Part shown: positions 11,921-24,680 of the stretch, piece by piece
Layout of the letters: each line of letters opens with the position of its first letter
How positions within the stretch are numbered: the stretch's first letter is position 1
Source: Prosapia bicincta
Taxonomy: Eukaryota > Arthropoda > Insecta > Hemiptera > Cercopidae
DNA length: 64,000 nucleotides
Direction of reading: 5' to 3'
Assembly (NCBI GenBank): GCA_036971475.1
Contig: JBAIZL010000001.1
Coordinates: 101,823,850-101,887,849, forward strand
Notes under the pieces: model-generated
Database searches by the model: none
Seen by the model: the letters and a program-made list of their open reading frames with translations, nothing else
What the model was told of the DNA's origin: nothing
Position numbers and translations under genes: made by a program

Positions 11921-12592
11921 TAAGATATTGTAAAAAATAATAGAAATGGGATATATTTATTATAGCAATGAACTTATACGTGAAGCATTAAGTATACTGT
12001 ATACTTTGAAACAGTCAATTTAAACCATGAAATCAATTTTACGTTTTGTTTTATATAACTAATTTCTAACGATCGTTTGCTTCATTACAAGTAGTGTATA
12101 CAAGTAAAGTAGCAAAGGAACTTTGACATCCGCAAGGGAACAGTTTAATTTTGAACGTAACGACCGCACTGTGGCGTTTTTATAACGTAATCATCTTAGG
12201 CAACATTATATTTCAAGGGACGAGCAGTTAGGAGAGAAGAGAATCCGTTTAATACCAAAAAGTGTCTCTTCTTTATTACGTAAAGTTTTACAGTTTAATA
12301 TTTTCAGTTGTAAAGCTGTCTGAAATCGGTTCCATTTCTTCCGCTCGATAAAATACGAAACACATTTCTGGAGTCTTAAACTTTGCGCAATAAACATCTG
12401 ATTTCCCGCACGAAAACAGTTTTCAGGATATTGTGGTGCAGACTAATACGGACGACAGCATAAATACATCCAGGCTCTTGAAAGATCGACGTAACTGTTT
12501 GGAGTTGGTCTGGATATAATATATGAGACATTTCCCTCTGTGACGTTAGAAAAAAAAAAACAGAAAAACTGTGAAAAGTATTCAAGAAAATG
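11921..12592. other. Non-coding, no gene seen
   Basis: Sequence between the pogo-like remnant and LINE B with no supportable frame. Confidence 0.45.
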
Positions 12593-12610
12593 TGAGAATA
12601 TGTATAAAGA
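12593..12610. repeat. Target-site duplication of LINE B (3' side)
   Basis: TGAGAATATGTATAAAGA, identical to 14692-14709. Confidence 0.93.
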
Positions 12611-14691
12611 CTTACTTACTTACTTACTTACTAGCCAACGCCCACCCTTGGCTGTTGGGCCATTTGGAGGCGCGCTGACCAGTACAATCGAGAGAGACGT
12701 CCCTCATTGCCCTCTTTGTCTGGCTGGACGTAGCCCAAGGAAGTGCATGTGAGGAGGTGATCCGCATCCATGGTTCCGTTTCCACACAACATGCAATCCG
12801 GCGATTGGAGTACATGAATCCTGTGGAGGTGTGCCGCCAGGTAGTCGTGGCCAGTAGCCAGGCGGAACAGTGCTACACCAGTGCGGCGGGGAAGGCTACG
12901 GTTTATTGGTCCTTCGGTGACGAGTGTAGCCCAGCTTTTGTTTTGAGAGGCCCTGATTAGGTTTTCTCTCGTGCTGCGATTTAAAGCTGAGTTTATCTGT
13001 ATTTTGACGAGGTTGAGATAAGTGGCTGCGGTAAAGCAGCTCCCTGTTTAGCGAGAGTGTCGGCTTTCTCGTTTCCTTCTATATTGACATGACTTGGCAC
13101 CCACTGAATGTGAATTTGCCAACCCTTCTCCTGAAGGGAGTCTAGTTGCTTTCTACAGGACAATGTTCGGTGGCATTCCACTTGTCTGTTGCTAGTGACA
13201 CCCTGTATTGCTGCCATAGAGTCCACAAGAAATACAGCCTTATAGGTCCCTTTGATTTTTGAAAGTTCAATGGATGCTGCCAAGATAGCTTTAACCTCCC
13301 CATCATAATTGCTCTGGCTACTGCCAACTGCCACAGCCCCTTCGAATAATCGGCTGTGGAACCCAGCTCCTGTTCCACCGCTTGCTGATGATCCATCTGT
13401 GTAGATGTGTAGCCAGTCATCTGGCGGGAAGTTAGAATTAATAGTTTCAAGGGCTGCTGCCCTCAGCTCTGAGGGATTTGATTGACTTTTTGAGGCATTA
13501 TGGTTTTGCAGTTTCAGACTAGCTGGTGGTAGGTTGTTAAAAGTCAAATGTTGAACCGGTTTAGCTGGTACTCCCGGCTGAATATTGTATTTATTCAGGA
13601 GATCTTTGTACGTTGATAGTGACGTTTTTTGGGTTTTTAGCCTTTCGGTCGCATGCCTGTAATATGTCCAGCGATGACTGTATGTCCTCTTGTACCGCTC
13701 CCAAAAATTGAGTGTTAGTTTGTTTCTTCTAGCCAGCATAGGTTCGATTTGGGTTTGGGCCTCCATTGCAGCAACAGGGGTAGATTTTGGGGCCCCTGTT
13801 ATAACTCGAAGGGCAATGTTCTGGGTGATCTCTAATTTGTGCGAATTTGCATTTGATACTGTAATAGTTGCCTCAGCTCCATATTCGAGGATCGGCCTGA
13901 CATAACTCTTATAAGCTGCAATAAGGACATCCTGATTTGCACCCCAAGTAGTGGCCGTAAGTCGTTTTAATATTTTTGATCTCTTTATAGCTCTCTGGGC
14001 ACAGTATTCTATATGCGGTTTCCAGGTTAGTTTTCGGTCTATTGAGACTCCCAAGTATTTAGAGATGTTGTGTTCTTCAAGAACGTTATCCTTGTATTTT
14101 AAGATTAAATGTTGGCGTTTGGTGGACAGAGAGAAGAGCTGGAATGTAGTCTTTGAGTGATTTACTGCCATAGCATTTTCATTTGCCCATTGTTCAAGTT
14201 TTGATAGGGCAGCGTTAAGAGTATTTTCCAGAGACTTGATGTTGCTACTGGTAGCCCACATAATTAAATCATCGGCATATAGCAGGGCTTCCACCCCCGG
14301 AACACTCTTTACAGCCTCAAGGATGTCGTTGATCATCAGATTAAAAAGACCACAACTCAGGACCGCTCCCTGTGGTAAGCCCTGCCGCTGAAGACGATAT
14401 TTGGACGTAGCACCCGCAAAGCGTGTTCTGATTAGTCTCTGAGAAAGAAAGGACCTAATCCATGCAAACAGATTGCCAGTTACTCCACTCTGTGACAGTT
14501 TATGTATTAGCATTTGTCTCCATACTGTGTCGAATGCATTTTTCAGGTCCACTAGGACCGCCAAAGAAGACATTCTACGATTGTAACCATCCTTTATGCA
14601 TTGGGAGAAATAAACAACATGGTCCATTGTGCTGCGCTTTGTCCTAAATCCCGCTTGTGCATCGTCAATGACATTATGTAAAAGAGAATAA
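12611..14691 (-). mobile_element. LINE B: 5'-truncated, recently inserted copy of the LINE A family
   Basis: A 2081-bp insertion on the minus strand bounded by a perfect 18-bp target-site duplication and ending in a (TAAG)n tail (12611-12630). The 5' end is truncated inside RT, a few residues before the QAGFRTKRSTMD motif, as expected from incomplete target-primed reverse transcription. The perfect duplication and largely intact frame mark it as young compared with LINE A. The stop codon TAG is followed directly by the tail, so the element has essentially no 3' UTR. Confidence 0.93.
12631..14688 (-). pseudogene. LINE B ORF2 fragment: RT, RNase H and zinc finger (one frameshift)
   Basis: The main open frame, 14627-12993, gives 544 residues, and the frame is open back to about 14688. 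RT: DLKNAFDTVW (about 27-36), RQGLPQGAVLS (81-91), YADDLIMW (117-124) and thumb motif YLGVSIDRKLTWKPH (191-205) are all intact. RNase H: D411 in YTDGS, E444, D469 and D523 (NEKAD), so all four catalytic positions are present. After PQPLISTS a short deletion near 13000 shifts the frame. The conserved C-terminus continues to TAG 12633-12631 and includes CMLCGNGTMDADHLLTC, a CxxC...HxxxxC finger. The role was copying element RNA into DNA at a nicked target. Lacking endonuclease and promoter, it is dead on arrival. The 544-residue start Met is internal, not a real start. Confidence 0.9.
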
Positions 14692-14709
14692 TGAGAATAT
14701 GTATAAAGA
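14692..14709. repeat. Target-site duplication of LINE B (5' side)
   Basis: TGAGAATATGTATAAAGA, identical to 12593-12610. Confidence 0.93.
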
Positions 14710-15445
14710 GAAGAAAATGTTTTCTTGAAAATTATTCAAGAAATAATTTAATAATTTTTGCATAAAAGCACTAAGGACACGTAGCTCTGAGTCTCAAAGT
14801 AAAACTAGAAACTTAATTATGCAAGGAATAAAAGCGTGCGTAAAATATTTGGAATATAAAAGAACCTGAATTTCCTCAGAACCATTACATTAAATGAGTT
14901 GGTGATGTGAAGCGATTTACCACCAACTTGGTGTAACGGAGCGAGAAGTATATCTCAGAGATCGTAGTGCCCCTAATAGCGTCCCTCGCGTTTATACCGT
15001 TTTATTCCGCCATCGTATTCAATTGAATGCTTTCCTACTGAAACTCATCATTTGTTAACGTCCCTTATTAACTAGACTCTTCGACACATTACTAGAATTT
15101 GTTGACAACACAAACAAAACATTATAATGTGTTCTAGTTACGGGCTGAGCATGACAACAAAACTAGGCGTATTTCATATATTATTCTCGGTTCATTCATA
15201 TTTGCTTTACAAATGTGCGCCTCATGAATATGCAGCGCATGTCCCCGTATAGGGTAGCTTCCGGTAGGATTTTTAAGGCTTTGGATTTCTGTTTCCGGTT
15301 CGCGTTTGTTAACGATACGTCTGTTACCATTTATCAGTCATGCCTAATAAAAACCAAACCAAGCCGTTATAACAAAAGCGTATTGGGATTTATGAATTAG
15401 TATGCATTTCCGTTTCGTAAAGGTTTCACTGTTTAATAAATTCAA
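14710..15445. other. Non-coding; less AT-rich patch at about 14900-15060
   Basis: No convincing frame. The patch at 14900-15060 is more GC-rich than its surroundings and could be a conserved non-coding element or an old element end; nothing more can be said from one sequence. Confidence 0.4.
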
Positions 15446-15468
15446 ACACACACACACACACACACAAA

Positions 15469-15519
<51 letters not shown>
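15446..15519. repeat. (CA)n microsatellite, interrupted
   Basis: CA repeat with two or three AAA/AACT interruptions. Confidence 0.93.
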
Positions 15520-15635
15520 TATCGCGACCACGCAATCAAATACTCATGCATGTTTTATAAAGCATATGCCTATTTAAACAGCATGTTAAAAAAATTAAAT
15601 TAAAATATGATATATTTAATAATATATATAATAAT

Positions 15636-15643
<8 letters not shown>

Positions 15644-15693
<50 letters not shown>
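15644..15693. repeat. (AT)n microsatellite
   Basis: AT alternation of about 50 bases. Confidence 0.93.
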
Positions 15694-15695
<2 letters not shown>

Positions 15696-16019
15696 CAATA
15701 TTTTGCCATTATTAGTTTTATATTTTCTTAATTTTTGGTGTTTATTTTATTTATATTATGTAATTTCGTTTTTGAGTTTTATTTTCTGTGAATAACACAA
15801 ATTAATTTCGTTTAATTTTGTATTTAAAATATATAACTATTTATTTTTACTATATACTTTCTGTTTACAAATTCAACAAGTTAAACCACCTAAGCTTATA
15901 TCTATACTGGTTTCACCCGCCACACTACTCGCAGTCGTTTCATTTTTAAACATTTAAAATATTTTAAAGATTTTGTTCAATGTGCAAAATCTGTAACTTT
16001 GAGACAGTTTTGACCTTCT

Positions 16020-16021
<2 letters not shown>

Positions 16022-16058
<37 letters not shown>
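16022..16058. repeat. (CA)n microsatellite
   Basis: Pure CA repeat of about 37 bases. Confidence 0.93.
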
Positions 16059-16062
<4 letters not shown>

Positions 16063-17223
16063 ATGGATATTTCTGTTTCTATTGATATATAGTGCTTTTT
16101 CTATCGCTTTCCTTTAGTTAGTGATTACAAAAGAGAAGATATACAAATTTGATCTCTACAAAAATTTGAATAATGCAGTTAGGACTTGCTAAAATTTATA
16201 GCTATCGTCGAAGAGGTTAAAAAAAGTCTTTTACAAAATATTTTCAACTTTGAGACCGTGATAATGATTCCTAAGTTCAGTTAAATATGTTTGGCTGTTA
16301 GTTTTAGAAAAATAGTTTCGTGTAGATGATCATATTACAAACTTACAACTTGAAAGATTCTCAAATCGTCAATGACAACAAAACCTATTGAAAAATGTAG
16401 AAACTACTCTTAAATTGTAAAAATGTATAGAAAAATACAAATTTTATGTATATAATTTAGAAAAAATTCTAAACTTTCATGGTTATAAACAGCTATATAT
16501 TTGGAGCTTTCAGAAAATCTGTCTTCGACGTTATATTTGATTTTATATCTGCAAAAAGTCTGGAAAGCAAAATACATAACTTTGAGTTACTGGACAATTT
16601 GGCAAGATGACAGGGCAATAAAATATATCCACATTTCTGCTCCGTAATCTGAAATTGAAATCTCTAGAATACTGACCATAAAATAATATCTTTTATGTAA
16701 CATTTAAACGTTCCGTCCGGCCGTTTAATATAAATAATGGTTTTATTATTTATTTAAAGCCGACTTTGGGTTATTTCTTTCTAATACACAACTCTTTCGT
16801 AAATCGAAAAGAAAAACCTTTTATATTGTTCAAGTGAAATATATAACCTTCAATCTTCAAATGTACAACATAAAATCGTTCTAGAAATAAGTACGCTGAA
16901 AAATTAAAGGCCAGCAATTTCCCAAGATGAATATGTAAACGTCTAGTTTTTAAAATCTGCACTGACGCGTCTTTAATACTGCTACTATCACTGTAAATAT
17001 ATTTTATTTTGTCGAATAAAAATAAACAAATTTGTGAATAAAATGATCAGTTACAATTGTTTAAAAATTATTTTTAATTATATAATAGTCAAAGAAAAGC
17101 CATCATTTACATACATAATAATAAACGTTAGTACATTTATTTATTTAGCGATGAACTTGAAAAAACGTTAAGAAAATAATTGTTAGAGTAACAGATATAT
17201 AAGAGAGAGAGAGGGAGAGAGAG

Positions 17224-17255
<32 letters not shown>

Positions 17256-19159
17256 TGGTGTAAAAGAAAGGGAGTAGAGAATCTCAGATAGAATGGCGGT
17301 CATGCAAGTAAAACAGAGAGTAAATGCTGGTAAAGTAAGTTATATTCTATAATTATAGATCTCATGTCTTTACTGAAGTAAAGTTTTGTTTTTAATGACT
17401 TTCCACTACAAGCTATAAATCTAAGCCAAAGTTTTCTTTTTTTGAAAGAACAGCTAATTACTCTCGCCTATATCATTCTCTTGAATAATTAAGCCGGTTT
17501 AATTACTTCAAATGGTTTTGAGTTGCAGAAAATTAACAAAGTTTCGAAGTCATAAAGTGTTAATTAGATGTAATCATTAAGTAAAAGAAATTAATTTAAA
17601 AAAATAAAACCCCTACAAGTAGTAGAGTAAACTTTATTATCTTTAAAGCAGAAGCAGTAGACAGAGAGTTTTTTTAAACTCAAAAAAGGCCATCCTTTAA
17701 GTGTAAAATTTATATTTAAAATAATTATAACAAAATGTTGAATTAAAAAAAAACTTTAAGTTACGTTCCGAATTGAATAGTTTTTACGCCTTGTCTATAG
17801 GCATTGGAATATACAAGAAATGTCCAAGGGAAACTGAAAATAATATTAAATGAAATTTATTCTTAACGACTTCGTAATAACTTATATTTTGTTATTTTTT
17901 ACAGACATTTTTTAAGTTTCACTTCAATCGGTAGAACCATAACTCCTATGTGTTGTGTGTGTGTGTTTTTTTAAGTAAGTAAGCGACTGGTAAAAGTTAA
18001 CTTGAGTGATCCCAATAAAATTCATGTACACACAAACTTTAAAATCAATTTGTTATATAGGATAATATTTAGATTTCCAAACTACGGCCCGCAAATACCA
18101 TTATTTCTGGGTGTGGCTAGTATAGTCCTTAGGATAATAAGTTGGGATACTCATAGTTTATTAGAAGAAAGGATACATACCTAACTGTTTTCAAGTGCAT
18201 GCAAAAATTGCTAAAGAATATTAATAGGTCATTAGTTTTCATTGGTTATTTATATATTGTCGTAGGAATCTTTTAAAATCACAATATAAATTATAATTTG
18301 TTATCTAGTGAGATTTAAAAAAGTAGCAAACGAAATTCAGACCAAATATTACCCCAATTCATTACATTTTTACCCGAACATGAATTTTTAAACAAACTAT
18401 TACTCTTAAATATTTGCAAATAAAACAAATCGTATTGAAGGCCGACATTTTACAGCAATGATTGCTGCCCCTGTTGCGAAACTTAACACAAAACATCCCC
18501 TAACTCCTGGCTCGAGGGCGGGTTTTAATGAAAGTTGAAGCCAAATATTAAGGTCTTTTATGTTTACATTGCGTCTTCGTGACACGGTTTCATTCTTAAA
18601 ACCGTCATTTAAAATTTTTCTTGTAAACGAATATTGGGTTGTACATATGTTTTCATCATGAAAAGTAAATACGTAAGTATATAAAATGTGTTCAGATCCG
18701 CATCACAGAAAAGAATCGATTATCGTAGCGGTTTATTCTTGCTTATATTCAACAACATTTTAATGCAAACGAACAATATATATTCGCAGTCATTTATAGA
18801 GGCATTTATTACACACAATATACATGAATACTGTGATCAAAAATTATTACAATAAAATGGAAGAATTATAATATTTCTTATATAGTATCATTTACTGTAC
18901 TTTTTACTTTGAAATAATAAAACGTAATTCCATTTTTTATAGAATTTTTGCTTGTAAAATAAATTATTATTGTAAAAATTGCATTCTGTAGCCTACTATT
19001 CACACTTAGACATAGTGCCTTTTTCAGCACTTTTTTATGTTTTTAAGATTAAACGTTTGACACTGGCAATAATAATAAAAGCTTGTGAAACTCACTTTCG
19101 AGGAAAGCGTAGTGATTTGGCGTAAGTAGTATTAAACATGCATGAGTTTCTGTTTACAT
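16059..19159. other. Non-coding, no gene seen
   Basis: AT-rich with short random frames only; it contains a (GA)n tract at 17202-17255. A less AT-rich patch at 18430-18620 has no frame or repeat I recognise. Confidence 0.45.
17202..17255. repeat. (GA)n microsatellite, imperfect
   Basis: GA repeat with GGG and AAGAAAG interruptions. Confidence 0.93.
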
Positions 19160-19650
19160 GTTGTAAAAGATGCTAGTGATATAGGAGATGAATCTTTTAC
19201 ATAAGCAGTACAAAAGACTGTGTCATTGGTAAAAAGGTCTGTGTTCAGTAATAAAAATGTGTGCATTAGCGATAAAGGGGATTGTGTTAGTGACGTAAGG
19301 ATCTACGTCAGCGATGGAAGAGCCTGCCCCAGCGATGAAAGGCTCTGAATCAGCGATTCAAAGGTCAGCATTGGCGATGAAAGAGTCTGTGTGAGAAATG
19401 TAAGAGTTTGGGTATGGAATGAAACATTTGACGTTAGTGATGAAAGACTCTTAAAAGGGTTATTGGTGAAAGTTTCAACGTCAGTTATGGAAAGGTCTGC
19501 CTCAGCGATATGACGGGTTGCGTCAGTTTTGTAACGGTCACCATCAGCGATGAAAAGTTTGTGCCTGCAATGTAGCAGTCAGATTCAGCGGTGAATGGTG
19601 TGCGTCAGCTATGAAAGAGTCTATGGCTCTAAAAGTCAGAATCAGTGATT
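19160..19650 (+). repeat. Degenerate 21-bp minisatellite
   Basis: About 20 tandem units fit the approximate consensus TCTGNGTCAGCGATGAAAGA plus G. The best units lie at 19300-19390 and 19480-19620. Copies differ at many positions and a few carry 1-3 base indels. The period is a multiple of three, but stops interrupt every frame, so it does not look coding now. Confidence 0.8.
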
Positions 19651-22600
19651 ACAAATTGGATGTTATTGATGGTACTGTCCTGCTGTTGAAATCATGGAGG
19701 TCCTTGTTTGTCCTCCAAATTAAATGGGAATATTTAATGTTCACCAAAATATATACTAATTTTCAAAAGTTCAATGACCTTTCAAAAAACAGTAAGAGGA
19801 TAATTTCAAGAATATTTAGAATTACGGAACATTTAAGCAAAATGTAAATGGGTTTGTCGTTTACGGAACTAGGTATTTTAAACATTTAACCAACATTTCG
19901 CGTGAACAAAATAGCCACATTTCGGGGGTCTAATTTAAACAATACGTAAAACTGTTCCCTTCAGCCTTTAAGGTTTATTTATGAAGGGGTATTAGCATCG
20001 GGGTAGCATCTGTGCGAGATTGGGGGTTGGGCAAATTGAATTTCTTTTTATAGTTTAAAGTATAAGGAAAGTTTTGTTTTATCATTGTCGGGTGTACAAA
20101 GTTTTGGTTTTGGGTGGAATAATTTTGTACTTAGAATATCAATTCGTAGTATAACCTAACTTGTTACTTTTAGATTGAGTATTAAAATTTTATTAAACAG
20201 AATAATTTTAAAGTTACTGCGCTCTGCACAAAGTGATGTTGCTTTGGTATACATAACAATTCTAATGCATTTGAAGACCTACTAGGTCACCTACCAGAAT
20301 CACTATTGGCTACTGGTTTTGGTATTATTCCATTAATCAAAACCAATTACCTAATAAATTAGTCCTGATGATGTATATAATTAGTTATATTCGATCGATT
20401 TAGGCTTCTGGTAACAGTTTGGCAATAACAGGAGAAGTCAATATGATGATGGCAGTATAACAATACATTCTCTCATTACGGAATTAAAGAAGAGTAATTA
20501 AGATATGTGGACACAATATTTTTACTTGAGTTTTAAACTGTAACCCCTTTGTTATTTGACTAAATGTGCAACTAAACACACATTAAAAGAAAATATAAAT
20601 TACACATATTCCTTATTGCATTTATACCTACACCAAAAAACGGCTGAAATTTCTTCCGAGAATTTATATCCGTTTTCATTTTGACTACTGCTAGTATTTT
20701 TTTTCTTAGCGTTTACATTCTAAAAACGTATTAAAGATAGAATCGTAATTAAATTGACCATCGCATAAGTTAAATATTTTTACATCTTACATTTGTGTAT
20801 GTATTTTGTACTATTAAGGTTATATTGGATTTATTAAATAATATTTTTAATTGTAATTGTTATTTAAATTTAGTTACATGTACTAAAATCCACCCGACTC
20901 AGATACTTTACATTTACATACCCTTTTTCGTTAATGGTTAAAACTAACAATTATTCGGTATACATACATTTTAAATTGAACATTAAATATCATTAATTAC
21001 ATGTTTTCCTGTAAAAACAGATTTAGTTGTTTGATATTAATTTCATGAATAAACCTTTATATTTTACACGAAATCTGGTTCTTAAAGGTTTCCTAGAATC
21101 TTAAGTATAAAATGGTTAGTATTATTGAAACTATAATGTTTAACGTTATCCCAGTCTGCTTCTCAAGATCACCAGTTTTCCTCTTGACTTAAGGAAGTTG
21201 TTAAAGTGGTGGTCCAGGCTGATTTACTGCGTGAGTTGAGTTTACAGCAGTCCCGGTGATGGAAACGGATACCCTGTGCCTTCCACCCTGGATGATTGCT
21301 TTCATCTGTTTGGTGCCTTGGCGTCTTCGTTTCTGGAATCGCTGTAATTGTGCAGCTCTTGTCGCCAGTTGTTTTCACTTAGGTCTTGTTAAGAATGCAA
21401 ATAAAATTTCTTTGATTCATATAAAATTATGGATTTGGATTAATCACAAATATGGTTGGCTTGCTATAGTCACGTGATTTGCACAATTTTATCAGCAAAT
21501 TTGACTTTTGTCTTAAAAAATACTATGTTCCTAGAAACGTGTATAAATTTTTTTCCTGTCGAAATATTAATTTGGTGGTAGATATGAAATCTAGCATTCT
21601 TTTACATACATAAACATATCGTTTATCCTTTTGCGATTATTTTGACATTTTAATTTATAAATTAGGCCTTATGTTGATATTATAAATTTAATTATTCTTA
21701 GTTAGTAAAACCCTTAGTATAATATTTTTAACCTAATAGTTATATTTATTTTATTCTCAATTGACATTTAAATATTTTTATTTCACAACATGAATTTATT
21801 CCTAATACTTTCTTACCTATATTTAATAAATTAATTTAATTTTTAAAAAATATTTTACATAGGTAGAGTAGGAATAAACCAGTTCTATATTTTATTCACG
21901 AGAAGTGATCAACCTTTTATTCAATAACACTGTTTTTTCAGATACTGGCGTTTTACTATGCTTAGAGGTAAGGAGGTAAGAATGTTACTCCTTTAGTCCG
22001 CTTAAAACATATTTCTCTTTTAAATAAAATTAATTTTACTGATTAAAAACAGACAGCCATTTTGGTATTAAGAGCCTTTTATAAGACACTCACAATCAAA
22101 CACACACCAAAGTTGATTTCTTCAACTAGGCAAGTATTCACTGATATTTTACTCTAGTAATAATTCGATCTATCACCATAATATAGACAAATGGAACAAA
22201 GGAATTGCTCTAAAACCTTTAATGGATTTGAAAGTACGCCTTTTTGTTATAAAGGAATCAATTCTTCTGACGCATATGACAAATTTTAGTACTTTGCTAT
22301 TTTCTGTGTCTATAAAAACACTGTTTATTATTAACAAATAAGACTCTTGGCGTCTTATCTATTGTAAGACATCTCTAATTAGCACTGAGTATATATAATG
22401 TATATATTCTTAATGGTACATACATTTGCTGTAAAAGAATATTAGAAAAGTTATTCGCTAGAAGCTTCAAATCAACTCAGCATATTGATAGTGACAAACC
22501 AGTTTCACTGTTTGAGTTGCTTTCAGGTACAATGTTATAATTTAAAGAAAGACAAACGTTTTTATTTGGTTAAATATTTTCAGAACATTCGACATATTTA

Positions 22601-23862
22601 TAACAATCCACCTTTCCCTTCATGCCAGTCAGCATATAAAGGGATTCCGGATGACCGTTTCTGATCTACAACAAGCTTTATAAGTACAGTCATTGAAATT
22701 AAAACTTTAATTAAAGTCCTAATTTCTAAGATACCACAATTATAAAGATATCAAACATTCTATGATTTATTCTGATTATATTTTGCTCATAGGGAGCTTA
22801 CCTAGTGAAAAATATTATGGGATTTAAAGTAGGTTCTGTTAAAATATCTTGCATAAATTGAATGTAATATCTACTCCTTTATGATAACATGGAAACTGTT
22901 TAGGTAGGAATTTAATTATGCACGAATAATTAAATATGAAAATATGAATGTGAAATTGCTATGTAAATTAATTTACACTAAAGAGACCAATTGCTGGCAT
23001 AAAAGGGTTTTGTTTGTCTACGGTTGCTATGGCAATAACTCAAAAGAGCAAAATTACTTTCCGGTTATATTTAGTTACCTAGATGATGTATATTCCCTGT
23101 TGTTGCAAATAAATCTTGTTTGTTCTATAATAACGAAGTACACGGTAAATCAAATCCTTTTGTGTTATTACTAGGTAAATATAAATTTTTTGGTAAAATA
23201 TACAAAACCGTTTTCTGTAATTTCACAAAAATAATAGCCTATAAAATATTAGTTAACCAGTTTTCCCTATCAAATTATTTATTTCGAGAATATACGTTAG
23301 GTATATGTTCTCTTGGAATAATACTTTAGGGTCAGATCAAAAATAAATTGTGTGATATTAAAACTATAATTTGAATAATTTTTCGTTTAATTCATAATTT
23401 ATTTTTATCTACCAAATATGTAAAACTATAAATGTGCCTTTAACTAATTCATAGGGAGAAATGTCACTTATAAGTATTTTGATGCATTAATTTTTACATT
23501 GAAGGATAAATCAATTCTTTTTTGCTATTGTAAAATCTATCCGTACACGTATCTTACAAAATTAATGTTCTAATAGCATCCTTCAAAGACAATTTGTGCA
23601 AAAAAAAATATTTGCCAAAAGCAGATGGCGGTAGAGTCGAACCAACCCATACGTTCACATTTACTTAAATGTGTTTATGGCTACATTCTCGTTGCAGTAA
23701 ATATCCAAAAAGAGAACTAATTTTCGATGATTATATTGAAGTACTTGCGTTCTACTTCAGATAAGCAATCCTTCACTCTACCTTTATATCATCTTTATGT
23801 ATAAAACCCTAATCTTATCTACATTTACAACTCTTTTCAAGGCTTTGTAGTTGATCATAGTT
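19651..23862. other. Non-coding, no gene assigned
   Basis: Mostly AT-rich. The only compositional outlier is 21150-21400, a GC-richer patch with a minus-strand frame of 69 codons (21378-21169) and an alternative frame containing DLSENNWRQELHNYSDS. Neither matches a family I know; it may be an old element fragment or an isolated exon. Confidence 0.4.
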
Positions 23863-23912
23863 ATTGATCGCTTGTACTGTTTAAAACATTGATCGCTTGT
23901 ACTGTTTAAAAA
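23863..23912 (+). repeat. 25-bp tandem duplication
   Basis: ATTGATCGCTTGTACTGTTT plus AAAAC occurs twice in immediate succession. Confidence 0.9.
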
Positions 23913-24007
23913 CAAAAGAATGAACTGATATAGAATAGACATATTTTGGTTTTTTAATTTAAAGACAAGAGTTAGTACGTTTGAAAACAGGTTTATTAAA
24001 AGTTTAG

Positions 24008-24010
<3 letters not shown>

Positions 24011-24061
<51 letters not shown>
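24011..24061. repeat. (AT)n microsatellite beside PLE relic
   Basis: AT alternation of about 50 bases, about 90 bp beyond the 3' side of the minus-strand PLE relic. Confidence 0.93.
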
Positions 24062-24064
<3 letters not shown>

Positions 24065-24152
24065 AGTTATGCAACACTGTTTTCTTGTATACAGTTATCA
24101 CTTTCACTTATGTACTTAACAAGAATCTTACTTGGTATTTATGCGAGCTAAC

Positions 24153-24183
24153 TTTCAATGGCTGGCTGTGCCGTCATCCTCGG
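24153..24183 (-). ncRNA. Degenerate PLE hammerhead-ribozyme motif
   Basis: The minus strand reads CCGAGGA (core CUGANGA with U4 changed to C), a short GC-rich stem II (GGC...GCC), then GAAA. It sits downstream and in sense of the GIY-YIG remnant. The core change should abolish cleavage. Confidence 0.45.
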
Positions 24184-24329
24184 GCATACTGAACAGGGTT
24201 GTTATAGACTGCGAGCTGAGTGGATTTCCCGTTGACCTTGGTGTACCGTTATGTTCTATTTTTAGATTCACTGCACTGTGCGAGTTTTTAAAGTTTGTTT
24301 TGAAGTTAATATTGTCTATTAGATTGAAT

Positions 24330-24645
24330 AATTTATCATTTTTTTAATTTTATTTGTATTTGTTCGTTAATGATATTATTTTTATTTTTATAAATTTTTA
24401 GTTGTTCCCAGATTGTCATTTTGAGGCCTTTTTGAACCTTTTCTTACTAGGTGTACGTTTTTTTAATGTGGGGAATGTGTGTTTGTTTTTGATGGCGTGT
24501 GTGGCTAAGTTTGAGTTATAAATTTTAGGTTTGAAGTATGCATTGAGGTGTTCTTGATTTCTGTCTTAATTTCTTTTTGTTTGGCCTATGTATATTTTAT
24601 TACAGTTTTGGCATAAGTACATAAGTTAAAGTGATATATATCAAT
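24330..24645 (-). pseudogene. PLE GIY-YIG endonuclease remnant
   Basis: Minus-strand translation gives MYLCQNCNKIYIGQTKRN (CxxC followed by the YIG motif), a stop, then DRNQEHLNAYFKP. A one-base shift leads to KIYNSNLATHAIKNKHTFP, and further on VQKGLKMTIWEQLKIYKNK and NIINEQIQ. These are the characteristic blocks of the PLE C-terminal endonuclease, which nicks target DNA. Several in-frame stops (at least three) and one shift show that it is dead. The RT domain that normally precedes it is not visible. Confidence 0.82.
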
Positions 24646-24680
24646 TAATATTATTTGTGTTGTCGCTGTAGTTATTGTTC

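Larger units (their letters stand above)
24120..24680 (-). mobile_element. Decayed Penelope-like element, 3' part (GIY-YIG domain and terminal repeat)
   Basis: On the minus strand a broken frame encodes the PLE GIY-YIG endonuclease region, followed about 120-150 bp later by a hammerhead-like motif in the same sense. This is the order expected at a PLE 3' end: endonuclease, then terminal repeat with ribozyme. The RT part upstream is not recognisable. Another (AT)n tract lies just outside. Confidence 0.8.

Noticed and set aside
17973..17984. Short TAAGTAAGTAAG resembling the LINE A/B tail
   Set aside because: No LINE sequence upstream on either strand; likely chance simple repeat.
23620..23700. 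B-box-like GGTTCGACTC on the minus strand, possible tRNA or SINE
   Set aside because: No A box at proper spacing and no cloverleaf folding; not supported.
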